A stretch of 64,000 nt of DNA from Siniperca chuatsi (lineage: Eukaryota > Chordata > Actinopteri > Centrarchiformes > Sinipercidae), in assembly GCF_020085105.1 (NCBI RefSeq), contig NC_058055.1:13221822-13285821 (forward strand), given 5' to 3'. Both the position numbers and the translations under genes were made by a program. The notes beneath the pieces were generated by a model. The model was not told the DNA's origin, did no database searches, and saw nothing but the letters and a program-made list of their open reading frames with translations. Shown here one piece after another: positions 1 through 17,940 of the stretch (positions within the stretch are counted from its first letter, which is position 1; each line of letters begins with the position of its first letter).

Positions 1-430
1 TGGGTGTGGATGCGGTTCAGCAGGAAGATGATGGGGTCCTCAACTCCCAGCCGGGGCTGGTAGGCGAACTGAAGGGGGTCCAGGAGGGGTCTGACCATGG
101 GCTGCAGCTGTTCCAGCACCAGTCTCTCCAGGGTCTTCATTAGTGTCAGTCAGTCAGTGCCACTGGTCTGTCTAGTCCTTGGAGCCACTGGGACACGGCG
201 TCTTCTGCACAGGAACGAGGAAAGATGTCTTCCACAGAACAGGGACCCTTTGAAAGCTCAGGCTGAAGACATGCTGAAGGACTTCACGTAGCTGGGGGTA
301 CAGGCTTTTAGCACCCCGGGGCAAACGCCATCAGGGCCTGCAGCCTTGTTTGAGTGGAGTTTCATCAGCTGTCCTCTCACCTGGACAGCAGTCAGGCACA
401 CAGCAGAGAATCATCTCTTTAACAAAGCTG
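1..430 (-). mobile_element. CR1/Rex1-like LINE reverse-transcriptase fragment
   Basis: Read on the minus strand, two stretches resemble the reverse transcriptase of CR1/Rex1-type non-LTR retrotransposons. One near 300-420 gives the fingers-region motif KAAGPDGVCPGVLK. One near 1-140 gives LDPLQFAYQPRLGVED, the conserved LQFAYQ..GVED block. The reading frame changes between the two blocks, so the copy is not coding. The element runs off the left edge, so its 5'/3' extent cannot be set. The family name is inferred from motif style only. Confidence 0.75.
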
Positions 431-1470
431 GGGCAGCTGTTGTCTTCTAGCATCATGCACCTCCCATGAGTCTCTGACACAAGTGCACAGTCTTAACCTC
501 ATCGGGTATTTTTAAAATGCCAGAAAACAAATATCATTGTACCTATAAACTGCCTTTGTTCGAATAAATGTAATATTCTTCATTTTTTTGAAAGCATTTG
601 TTTATTGAACAGTTTTATAACAAAGAGAGGTGTGAGAGGAGAGTCACCTAAGATGATTTTAAAGTGTATTCAAAAGGTTTTTGCCCCATTTGCTGATTCT
701 CATTTCTGTCTGAAAAGCTGCAACATATTTTACCAGGTACAGAGCTGAACATATATGAAAATGTATTATAATTTCTATGTCTACTTCAAATAGGCCACCA
801 TAAGCATGGCCAATGTGTCCATCTCTTTTTTGGACAATACAGTTCTTTCATCAGCCCTGTGTATGAACAAACAAAGAACAACTTTATTAGGTTTCCGTCA
901 GACTTTTGGTCTTCCTGGAAGGTAACCGTAAATCATAACTGTATTAACAGGAGGGATGCAAAACTCAACTTCACTTCGTTTTTGTACAGTGGGAGGAAGT
1001 GGAGACCTGTCGTCCATCATACATACATATACAGTCTATGGGTTGAACATACAGACTTTATCTGAGGTACAAAGCAACTTACCCATCAAGAACAGTGTTG
1101 GCATATATGGTTGAAGTGAAGTGCCGGCTGTTGCCCAATCACTGAACGAGAAAGTCACGTCCTAACTGAAGACCCGCCTTGATGAGAGGACTGACATATT
1201 GCATAGCCATTTAAATTTTGACACCAAATAAAGCATGGTGACAAGTAAATGTAAATGCAATAGACTGGGGGCGCTGTTTCGCTGGCACATTGAATTGCCA
1301 ATTGCAAAATGAATTTCCATTTGAATAGAGACCAAAAAACCATGGCAACATGAAATGCATTTGATTGAGCTTTCATTTAAATTTTAAAAAAATAAGTCAA
1401 AGTGAACTGAGGATTGCATTGCCACTTTGCATATTGAATTACCAATTGAGTTAAGAAGCCAAAGTAGGAC
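431..1470. other. Intergenic, no gene seen
   Basis: This is AT-rich unique-looking sequence. No open frame shows family motifs or splice-bounded exon structure. Short open frames near 859-1065 and 1155-1376 have no recognisable content and are treated as chance. Confidence 0.5.
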
Positions 1471-1980
1471 AGTATAGTATAAAGTAGCATAAAAATACTC
1501 ACGTACCTTGCAAGTATACTGTTGAGCTAATATTATACTTCCCTCTGCTGGATGTCCCCAGTTCATGTTTCGCTGAGGACTTCTAACAAACTAATCATGG
1601 TCAATACAACAGTTTTAGAAACTACAATTAACTTCAAAAGCCTTCCACCAGGGTTGAATTTTTAAGTCTCAATTTTCTCAGCAGTTATTTTGTGGACAGG
1701 AGCAGAGATTCTGACACGTTCTAAGTCCACATGTCTGCCTGTTCTGACAGAGGGTACATGGGGTAGTTTTACATTGGCATTTTCTATCAACAGCACATCA
1801 CCGGTCCAGACATGACTAAAGCGCCATCCACCACCACGGTGGTGGTGCTGTAGGTGGCAAACAATAACAATAATAAGGTAAGCATGTCTGCAGAAAGGTG
1901 GTAGCAAATGTACAGCGTGGCACAGAAGTAATAAGGGCTGAATTACAATTAGTCTTAGGAGGGCATGTTTGGATTTCAGC
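1471..1980. repeat. Duplicated piece of the dynll2 3' flank
   Basis: Positions 1471-1755 are nearly identical to 13066-13350. Positions 1764-1980 are nearly identical to 13941-14157, which ends at the dynll2 stop codon region. The roughly 590 bases between the two blocks at the source are missing here. The block joins zinc-finger 3'UTR-like sequence at about 1980, so two segments about 3 kb apart at the source have been fused. No coding function is expected. Confidence 0.8.
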
Positions 1981-2600
1981 CACTACTGTGCACTCACTAT
2001 GAAACACAGATTCCCAAGATTGTGATTGTTCTGAGAAATGCTGTTGCTCAAACACACTAATGTGTTTAAATACAAAGACGCACCCATTACAAAACTGTGA
2101 GTTTAAACATCTTTTTACTGAACCTCTCCCATGTTTTGCAAGAATATGGCTTCTCATGCATACGGATGCTCAGGTGTCTCTGCAATCTTGACTTATGCTT
2201 AAAAACCATCCCATGTGTCACATTTTAAAGCCTTTTGACCTGTGCAAGTATTACAGTGAATCTTTATCATGGTAGGGTTACATTGTTAGTGACTATTGCT
2301 TTTATGATGTCTCTTCTGTGGTTTTGGCTCTGCATTTCTAGTTGATACAGAGTCTCCATGGTATTCTTTAAGATTAATTGGCATTAACCAGCAACTATTA
2401 GGATAATCAGTTCATCTTTTAAGTCATTTATCAAGCAATAACGGCCAGATTTGGGATTTAGTCTGTTGGTCAGACACATAAGTGAGGTAGTGTATAAAAA
2501 TAGCAAAAAGGAGACACATTCACATTTAATAGGACTTTTTATATGGCAATATAAGTGATGTAACAGTGATGTTAGTAACCCTCAAAAGTAAAATCAGATT
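1981..2600 (-). pseudogene. Decayed third copy of the C2H2 zinc-finger last exon
   Basis: On the minus strand, 2100-2240 gives a degenerate C2H2 unit with the fragments SRLQRHLSIRMHEKPYSCKTW. The zinc ligands and HTGEKP linker are partly lost, and stops interrupt the neighbouring frames. The sequence around 2340-2365 matches the pre-finger segment of the intact copies (their GGNHGDSVL stretch). Positions 1981-2060 match the 3'UTR of those copies (compare 2766-2850). It is much older or faster-decayed than the two intact copies, and most of the finger array is deleted. Calling it a relic of the same gene family is well supported. Its exact boundaries are not. Confidence 0.65.
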
Positions 2601-4285
2601 TCTTGCAAAGATATGTAGCAGGCTTCGTATAGAACTATCGAATACTACTTGAGGTGCGTGGATTTTAAATCCTTGTAAACTTTAAACTAAAAATGATTCC
2701 GAGATGCTTCATGAACAGACATTTGGCAAAACCAACAACCATTTACATCACACCATTACTTTAACAGTCATTACTGTGCACTCACTGTCAAACTAACATC
2801 TTTCCTCGATTTAGGAGATTACGATTGTTTCAAATAAATACTGTTGCTAACAGAAATATAAGTAATAGTCATATGGGGGTGGGACTTTACACTAAGATAT
2901 CGAGATCTCGTCTTTATGGAAATCATTTTACCTTCAGTTACGGAGATGTAGCTACTGCAGAAGTGTATTTCATTCATTACGTGTCCACAGGAGTTTCAGC
3001 TCGATGGTTTCTCCCGTGTATATTGATCCTGTGCTGCAATAATGTGGCTCCTCTCTTCTGTGAGTTCTTGTGTTTTTTGACAATAAACCACTCGAACGGA
3101 ATCGTCTCCCACCTAATTTTCAAATACAAGACTACTTGCCTGTATGCAATCTTATGTGCCTTGCCAACTGAGACGCATCAGAGTATCTTTTCCCGCACGT
3201 CTTGCAAAGGTACGGCTTCTCACCAGTGTGGGTTCTCATGTGGACTGTCAAATCACCACTATGTCTGAAAGCTCTCCCACATGTTTTGCAAGTATACGGC
3301 TTCTCACCCGTGTGGGTTCTCATATGCTTTTTCAGTGTTGAATTATCAATGAATCTTTTCCCGCATGTCTTGCAAAGGTACGGCTTCTCACCTGTGTGGG
3401 TTCCCATGTGGGCTTTCAAGGCACCTGTCTGTGTAAAAGCTCTCCCACATATTTTGCAAGTATATGGCTTTTCACCAGTGTGGGTTCTCATGTGGGCTTT
3501 CAAGGAACCTGTCTGTCTGAAAGCTCTCCCACATATTTTGCAAGTATATGGCTTTTCACCAGTGTGGGTTACCATGTGGGCTTTCAAGGAACCTGTCTGT
3601 CTGAAAGCTCTCCCACATGTTTTGCAAGTATATGGCTTCTCACCAGTGTGGGTTCTCATGTGGGCTTTCAAGGAACCTGTCTGTCTGAAAGCTCTCCCAC
3701 ATGTTTTGCAAGTATATGGCTTTTCACCAGTGTGGGTTCTCATGTGGACTGTCAAGTCACTTCTCTGTCTGAAAGCTCTCCCACACGTTTTGCAAGTATT
3801 TGGCTTCTCACCTGTGTGGATTATTATATGAGATTTCAGTACTGAGTCTCCATGATTGCCTCCTTTCTGATGTTGGCTCTCAGCTACATGAGAGTTGTAA
3901 GAGACGAGCTGGTGGTCACTTTTTGGTTCTGGTCCACTGTGCTCACTATCCTCATAAGTAGCAGTCAGCATGACGGTATCAGTCTCCTGTTTCAGTACAA
4001 GCTGCTCTCCCTCCTGACTGGTGCAGAGTTCCTCCTGTTCCTCTTTAATCTGGGGAGACTCTGGCTCCTCTTGGTCCAGACTGGAGTTCCTCTCCTGAAT
4101 ACAGAGCTGCTGGTCAGCGAGAACCTCCTCCTCCGTACAGACATGTTGCTGTGGGAGCTCTGGAGGGACAGAGAACAAAAGGAACAGGATACTACTGTGA
4201 CGGTAACGTTAAAGAAGAACTGCAGACATGCAAGCAAATCAGTACCAGTATCTATTTAAACAATTTGGATTATATACAATTATAC
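2588..4285 (-). repeat. Tandem duplication unit A (zinc-finger last exon plus 3'UTR)
   Basis: This block is a close copy of 4979-6417 continued at 10870-10898; the second unit is interrupted by a transposon. The two units share the 3'UTR, the whole terminal coding exon and about 120 bases of the preceding intron. Homology stops at about 4285/10898, well short of the first exon at 10947. Differences are scattered point changes, a few small indels and three extra 84-base finger units in this copy. Confidence 0.85.
3132..4159 (-). CDS. C2H2 zinc-finger protein, terminal coding exon A (8 fingers)
   Basis: This is a probable DNA-binding nuclear protein of the large teleost tandem C2H2 family. The open frame runs unbroken to a stop at 3132. 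A splice acceptor (CCTCCAG) places the exon start at 4159 in phase 1. That gives 341 residues after the junction, opening with ELPQQHVCTEEEVLADQQL, then an acidic linker. Eight fingers of the CKxCGRAF..L..H...H type follow, joined by HTGEKP linkers. Fingers 2-4 carry the same recognition helix, QTGSLKA, and finger 5 has QTGALKA. No first exon lies within the duplicated unit. The exon would have to join the upstream first exon at 10947-11118 (about 399 aa in total), or use an exon I cannot see. An intact frame suggests it is functional or very young. Its DNA target is unknown. Confidence 0.85.
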
Positions 4286-4978
4286 AACAGTTAGTTGCGA
4301 CCAAGTAATTTGATTGGACAAGAGGCATTCCATGAGTGCTGATATACAGTACAACAGCATTGGACTTTTAACTATACATGTATCACTCTCCGCTTTACAG
4401 GCGTTCTAATAACCATTAATTAGGCTACATTAACGGTTATTATGCTATCTATCTTAGATTGTAACAAGCTTTGCACCACAAAGAGGAACATATTTCCACA
4501 AATTACATTTGATTTAAATTATGAATGGTCGTCAGAAGAGGACGAAGGAAAGGAAAGAAGCCTGTATACTTCAGCGCAAACCTCCAGGTGTGCGCGTATG
4601 ATATCAGCAGACTTAGACAGAGAAGACCAAAAATGAAGCTAACACTGTAAGGCAAACAACATGGGCTTTGAATTGCTGTCAGACTTGGCTAAGTCTAAAC
4701 AATATAACCATCGACATTCAGTCCGTTAAGAAGACCGAGCTAAATACAATCTTGAGGCAATTTACCCCTCTGCCTAGTAGCATCACTTGAGAAATATCTG
4801 AGCAAAATTTCGCCTTGTGCAAAAGCCCTCTATCTGCAGCCCATGAGGGTAACAGCTGCGAGAGACAGTGTCTGGTAGTGTTACACCCCGGTCTAGGGGT
4901 GTCAGAGCGCAACATAAGAATGAGATACGAAAGCAAACTGAATGCAAAAAAGTTTACAATTTATTGCTACACACTGAA
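4286..4978. other. Spacer between the two zinc-finger exons
   Basis: This is non-duplicated sequence between the tandem units. I looked for a second copy of the first exon (it would encode VEYLRAFVNERL) on the minus strand and did not see one. No other gene is supported. Confidence 0.5.
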
Positions 4979-5545
4979 CAAATAAAATCAGATTTCTTGC
5001 AAAGATATGTAGCAGGCTTCGTATAGAACTATCGAATACTACTTGAGGTGCGTGGATTTTACATCCTTGTAAACTTTAAAAGTGATTCCGAGATGCTTCA
5101 TGAACAGATATTTGGCAAAACCAACAACCATCCACATCACACCATTACTTTAACAGTCATTACTGTGCACTCACTGTCAAACTAACATCTTTCCTCGATT
5201 TGGGAGATTGATTACAGATAACAGAAATATAAGTAATACAGTCATATGGGGGTGGGACTTTACACTAAGATATCGAGATCTCGTCTTTATGGAAATCATT
5301 TTACCTTCAGTTACGGAGATGTAGCTACTGCAGAAGTGTATTTCATTCATTACGTGTCCACAGGAGTTTCAGCTCGATGGTTTCTCCCGTGTATATTGAT
5401 CCTCGGGTGTTTTTCAAGTATGTGATTTGAGTAAAACTTCTCTCACAGAAGTGCTGCAATTATGTGGCTCCTCCCTTCTGTGAGTTCTTGTGTTTTTTGA
5501 CAATAAACCACTCGAATGGAATCGTCTCCCACCTAATTTTCAAGA

Positions 5546-11118
<5,573 letters not shown>

Positions 11119-11457
11119 TGTTGCCTAATTACAAATGAAATTATTACCTGCGCTACTACTACAATTAAATTATTAGCTACAATATCGTCTTTCAGCTAAT
11201 TGAATACATGCACGCAGATAACGCTACTAGCGTTTGTATTTACTTCCGCTGGATGTCACACTGTTAAGTTCCGACAGCGGAAGTGCGGGAGCTTTTCGTT
11301 CCGCTTTAAAATGACGGCATTTATTCCAAACTTGTGTGTTTAATATCAGTAGCAAGGATGTACATCTACCTGGCTTTGGTACTCTTTTCTACTTTTAACT
11401 GACAGATACGGTTTTTGTTACTTCGCAGATAATGCTTTTGCATGAAAGACAAATAAG

Positions 11458-11662
11458 CATTGGTGGAAAAAGTATTCACATTATTTAAGCAGAATCCACC
11501 TGTAATAATATATCAGTCACAGGGATATTTTTCTTCAGAACGAGTACTTTTACTTTTGATACTTTAAGTACATTTGCTGATAACACTTCTGTACTTTTAC
11601 AGTAGGAGTAGGATTTTGGATGCAGGACTTTTACTTGTAAAAGTGTTCCATTCATTTATTTA
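11458..11662. mobile_element. Fragment of the same hAT-like element family
   Basis: It starts CATTGGTGGAAAAAGTATT, close to the CAGTGGTGGAAGAAGTATT end of the element at 6418. It carries the same AAGTAC/TACTTTTAC-rich interior, ending near ACTTTTACTTGTAAAAG. The second terminal repeat is missing or too diverged to place. Confidence 0.65.
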
Positions 11663-13065
11663 ATTTAGTTTCACTATTGATTTGTGATCTAACAGGCATC
11701 AAATGTGTGCACGGACTAATAAGATAAAACACCAGGGCCTTCTGCATCCTGTAGATCTACTGGATGGACTGAGTAAATTATTTCTTATGCAGAATGACTT
11801 TGTGAATTATAAACAGTTGCATGTGAAATACAGGATGAACATTGTATATTACGCCAATGTACTGTTATGTGCACAGCATAGTTGAAAGAACAAAGTTCTC
11901 ACTGTGATCAGTTAGGAGCTGAATTTTTGTTCAATGACAATGAAGAGTCCTAAACTAGAAGCAGAAAATAAAGTGACATTTAATTTGAAATGATCAGTAA
12001 TCATATGAGAGACAGGACTGGACATGAATGACTGATTACTAATGTTCACAAGCAAATAATACCAGACACATTAAATTCTTAATAATTAAACAATAAAATG
12101 AAATTATTTTATTTGTCATAAAGGAAAACTTACTGTTTGCAGGTCTGAATCCTGAAATACAGATGAGAGATTACAGTATTAAGAGTTTAATCAGAATTTA
12201 TTACAGGACACAAATAAAACACTTTTGCATGTTTTGAAGAAAGTTCTCAAAATTTGAGATATTTCTGCTTTGAATTTAAAGGTAGGAGAGCAACTCTAAC
12301 TTAGTACACACAGCATCTCTGTTGCAATGTGTTCTTTTGGCAGTAAAGTTACTGAACAACACTTTTTTTCAAAACCATATATCCTTTCAGAATAAATGTT
12401 TGTTTGTTTGTTTTTGTTTTTTTTTGACATATTATCCTTGAGTTGAACCCGCATGTTAAATCCAACAGTGGTGGGGAAATGGCTTCATGAGGAGTAAAGA
12501 CATATTTCTTCCTCGCTATTATTGTTCCTTCTCCAGATGCAGAGTGCCAGGAGCAGCAGTCCTACAACAGCTCCAATGACAGGACCAGCAGGAAACTCTG
12601 AGGAAGAAACTGGAACACAAAACATTCACACTTTGTCTCCACTACTGGATGGAGATGAATATGTTTAGTTTACGGATTTCACTTCAATATTTAAGTATAT
12701 GGAGCAGATTGTGTGAATAAGACAGTCAAGTGAGAAACAGAGTGCATTTCAATCAATTGAACAGTAGTTTTGGTTTCGTTTAACTTTAAAACTTTAAATT
12801 TGCTCCACTAGAGAGAGCTCAGAACCTTGTTTCCCACTCACATGCTTGTATATTGCGTCGATGTCACTGTGTCCCGATATTATCGATGACTTTGATGAGT
12901 ACAATGTTATTTTGTAATGTTAAAATAACTACAAAAGACATAAAATAAAGGAATGACATCCTATCCATATGTTAGTTTACCCTGTCAGCTTGAAAAAAAA
13001 AAACTTAAAGCCTTTTTTCTCTCAACTTCAGCTTTTCTAAGTTACTGCTCTCTGCCTTTGTAAGG
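11663..13065. other. Intergenic between znf exon 1 and dynll2 flank
   Basis: This is mostly AT-rich unique sequence. The only exon-like structure is the minus-strand transmembrane exon at 12485-12609, listed separately. No Ig-like or other extracellular exon was found next to it. Confidence 0.5.
12485..12609 (-). pseudogene. Orphan transmembrane/cytoplasmic terminal exon
   Basis: On the minus strand an acceptor (TTGTGTTCCAG) precedes a phase-1 frame of 40 codons ending in a stop at 12485. The frame reads SSSEFPA, then a hydrophobic stretch GPVIGAVVGLLLLALCIW, a basic stop-transfer RRNNN, and an acidic tail ending ICLYSS. This is the layout of the last exon of a type-I membrane receptor such as a fish immune-type receptor or MHC-like gene. 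I see no upstream extracellular exons before dynll2. It may be a stranded exon of a lost gene or the last exon of a poorly visible one. The family is not recognised. Confidence 0.35.
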
Positions 13066-14153
13066 CAGCATGGTATAAAGTAGGATAAAAATACTCACAT
13101 GCCTTGAAATTATACTGTTGAGCTAATATTATACTTCCCTCTGCTGGATGTCCCCAGTTCATGTTTCGCTGAGGACTTCTAACAAACTAATCCTGGTCAA
13201 TACAACAGTTTTAGAAACTACAATTAACTTCAAAAGCCTTCCACCAGGGTTGAATTTTTAAGTCTCAATTTTCCTCAGCCGTTATTATTTTGTGGACAGG
13301 AGCAGAGATTCTGACATCGTTCTAAGTCCACGTCTGCCTGTTCTGACAGAGCAGTACGTCCCCTCCCCTCTGGAAACGGCCCTGAGTATGTAAGAAACCA
13401 TTCTGAAGAAAATCTGACTTGTTTGCCCAACAAGATATAAAGACGTGGTTGTTGTACATGCAAGTGAAGCAAATTCAAGGCACGCAGACACACAATTTGA
13501 ACCAATTTACTCAAATTTCCTCAAAGTTGTTTTGTGCTCAACATGTTGAAAATATCACAATACCAAACTGCACATTAAATTACATTCCAGAGATGTACAA
13601 CAGTAACATTGTGAATCTTCACAACTGAAGTGGAAACAGGAATGTTCAAGCATGTACAAAACCTTAAATCTCTTAGTAGGTAATTGTTTTTATTAAGTGT
13701 AAGCAACAGTCTTGGCATTTTTATTCAATCTCAGTCGACACTGAAAATTAAAGGCATTTCAACAAAAACTTTGTTGCTCATTTTAATTCCATGAAAAATA
13801 AGTTATTATACAACATACTCATATGAAACAATGTACAAGGACCGTGCAACAATGCACAGCAAAAGTAATATCCAGAAATTATGAATCATGGTTTGTCTGT
13901 CAGATGAGCAAATGGTGACTGAGAGCTGGCACCGGGGAGTTGTTTTACATTGGCATTTTCTATCAACAGCACATCAGCGGTCCAGACATGACTAAAGCGC
14001 CATCCACCGACGGTGGTGGTGGTGCTGTAGGTGGCAAACAATAACAATAATAAAGGTAAGCATGTCTGCAGAAAGGTGGTAGCAAATGTACAGCATGGCA
14101 CAGAAGTAATAAGGGCTGAATTAAAAGTAGTTTTAGGAGGGCGTGTTTGGATT
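13066..14153 (-). other. dynll2 3' flank/3'UTR (source of the duplicate at 1471-1980)
   Basis: This sequence is downstream of the dynll2 stop on the minus strand. Two blocks, 13066-13350 and 13941-14153, recur at the left of the window. A minus-strand AATAAA at 13689-13694 is a plausible polyadenylation signal, which would make about 460 bases of this stretch 3'UTR. No other gene is seen. Confidence 0.6.
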
Positions 14154-14531
<378 letters not shown>

Positions 14532-15266
14532 GTTGGCTTTCTTGACTGCATGGGAGAAAAAGTCATGTTTCAGAGACATCTTCCACATAGTTCTTACTAG
14601 TTCCTCCCGTCCCGCTCGGGCAAACACTGAGCCTTGTTGTTGAATTTCCATGACCACAATACTGCTGCTACCATTTTCTTATAGAAAACAGTCACTGGCT
14701 GTAGTTATGAGTCTACTTATTTGCATTTTGAATTGATCATTTACATGATTTACAAATTAGAGCTAAATGAGACTGGCACCTTATCCAATTGATTTAATAG
14801 GAGGCCTCATGAAGCAGGAAGTCATCTGGATAACTCAAGATGTACAGTGACACTGGATCATACTTAGTGCAGATATAGAAACCACTCAGTAATGTGGTAA
14901 TCAGAAGGGTGCTGACATAGGGTACATACCTCGGCAACATTATTGAAAAAGATGCACCTGCACTGTGCAGCTGACAGCATTATAACTTTACTGCTGCCAG
15001 CGAAGTAACACTTAACCATTTCTGCACATATCCAACAACAAGTTACTCCTATAATTCAACTCAAGCTGTCAGGTTTGCAGACAACAATGAAAAATAAAGT
15101 AGAAGGCGCATTCATACACCTTTCTCAGGACTAAGAGGCTCAGGCGAGATTAGCATGCCAGCAACGGAAGCCTCAGTATTCACCCTCACCTGCTGACAGC
15201 GCACAGGTTGCATTAGCAATAATACACACAGCGGTGCTCACTATCAGACACGCAATTCAATCTTAC

Positions 15267-15500
15267 CGGCTCACAGCGAAGTTATAATGTTTAGAGGCGT
15301 TAATACGGGCAGCTGCACAGTTTTTCTTTCATTTATGCAAGGAAAGCGTGCGTCTCTGCTCCGCCCTCCGTATCACATCCACTGTCTGATTGGCTGGAGT
15401 GAAGCCTCCACCCTGGTGACGGCGATTTTCACTTGCGGACAGTGCCCGCATCTTATTTCAACCCAGAATGCACCGTTTTCAACCCTCCCCGCCTCCCATC
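15267..15500 (-). promoter_or_regulatory. Probable dynll2 untranslated exon 1 and promoter
   Basis: A strong minus-strand donor (GCCG|GTAAGA) has its last exon base at 15267. It can splice to the acceptor before 14545, just upstream of the dynll2 ATG. The sequence above it, to about 15500, is locally GC-richer than its surroundings, as expected of a housekeeping promoter. The transcription start is not determinable here. Confidence 0.55.
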
Positions 15501-16318
15501 TCCTCAGGGGAGTGATCGATCCAGATGATCGGGTTGATCGATGGTATAGGTCTGTGTAACTTAGAGAGGTTGCAACGTATTAAGATCTAGATTAGACCCA
15601 AACAGGGGAGGCAAGGCACAAACTGAATATGCGTAAGAAAACCCCCTAAATAACATAAATCCTTTTCTGGATTTTCAATGCAGCATGATGACGTCATGGA
15701 GATGCAGAGGGACAACTTAGAAAAAGCTGAGAGGGGAATACCTCTGTACTGCTGCCATGCACTCACGTTTTCTTATCCTGATCTGTACCTCCCTGTTGGT
15801 TTTCCCAACAAAACAAGGTCCACAGGGGCATCTCAAGAAATAAACATTTTCCATTACATGTTTTCTATTACACTGAATTCGCCTGTGTGAGTGACCAAAA
15901 TAAGATGTCCTGATGTGTTTATCAAGGCCTTACTTACTGCTTTATTTTATGTTGGAATAAAATAGATACATTCACGTTTTTCGCATTAAATCGTACTGAC
16001 TGGATGTGGCACAGCCCTACCTAGAAAATTTTTCACCAGCCGTCACTGTTTATGACTCGAAAGTCTTTCGGGGCACCTCTGAAAACCTAGGGGAAAAAAC
16101 GTAATGAAAGCTAAGTTTACCTCTGAAAACACGCACAATTTAAACTAAGAATAAGATTTTATGCAACGTGAGGTCAATTTGGCTGCTCTTCACTTATTTT
16201 AAAGTCCTCTTTGGCTCAAAAATGTGTTCTGCTTATTGTTACTTCACTTAGATGAAGGGGGAACGTTTCTCTGTGTTCACGTTAAAGACCTGTAGGTACA
16301 AGCATGCCAGTCGAAGTC
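15501..16318. other. Intergenic, no gene seen
   Basis: No splice-bounded exon, repeat family or RNA gene was recognised between the dynll2 promoter and the Tc1 fragment. Open frames at 15678-15890 show no family features. Confidence 0.5.
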
Positions 16319-17247
<929 letters not shown>

Positions 17248-17940
17248 TTTTGCTTTACAGTGAAGTAGGAGACACCTTTTGTCTATATTTGCGTATAAAT
17301 AGCTTCTGGATATTTCAATAAGGGGGAAGGAGTAGATGATGTAATTGAACTTCTTTGTGGAAAAACCTTAGCAGACATAAATGACTGTTCCAAGCAGAGT
17401 ATTTCTATGTCTTAAAACATGTCAGAAGGGATTACTTTGGGGTCAAGGCTCGGGTATATGGTCTAGGTTACAATTAGGATTAAATTTGGGGTAGTAATGG
17501 GTGAGGATTAATTTATAGAGCTGACAGTTACAGTCAGGTTTCCTGTGTTAAAATAAAAATGCAAGGAAGAGGGGTTGTCTGTGTTAGTACTGGTGGTGGG
17601 AGACACATAAAAATATTTCCTCCTCACGCATCAACAATATTATTGTCCTGTTGGGATTTCTTTCTACTTTAATGCCTACAGGAACACCAGAAAGGCACTC
17701 CTCTCTCTCTCTCTCTCTCCCTCTGTGTTTGTGTGCTTTCACCTATCTGTGTGAACGGTGGGCTTGAGTTTTGCCTCTTTGTGTGTTTGTGTATTCTGTC
17801 CTCTTCCATAGATAGAGGGTGTCTTATGCTGTAAAGACTGTAAAGCCCCCTGAGGCAAATTTGTGATATTGGGCTATATAAATAAAATTTATTTGACTTA
17901 ATGTATAAATTTTCCTACAACAAAAAGTTAATAAAAAAAA
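17248..17940. repeat. CT microsatellite and LINE/SINE-type 3' tail
   Basis: A (CT)n run lies at about 17701-17719. At 17830-17910 the stretch TAAAGCCCCCTGAGGCAAAT...GGGCTATATAAATAAAATTTATTT matches the style of teleost L2/V-SINE 3' tails. The head of the element is not clear. No gene is seen in the rest. Confidence 0.55.

Noticed and set aside
1384-1566. Minus-strand open frames in the duplicated dynll2 flank (also 13275-13514)
   Set aside because: The two copies do not keep the same frame, so there is no sign of coding constraint. It is non-coding flank.
3413-3830. Regular 84-base repeats resembling an array
   Set aside because: The period equals one C2H2 finger (28 codons) and the units translate to fingers. 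It is not a CRISPR or satellite array.
3202-3845. Long plus-strand open frames antisense to both zinc-finger exons (also 5464-6456)
   Set aside because: They are reverse-strand shadows of the 84-base finger repeats, which keep antisense frames open. They have no independent start context or family signal.
12142-12159. 18-base minus-strand micro-exon (DSDLQT) between acceptor TATTTCAG and GTAAGT, downstream of the transmembrane exon
   Set aside because: The transmembrane exon already ends in a stop, so there is no exon to splice from. The match is short enough to be chance.
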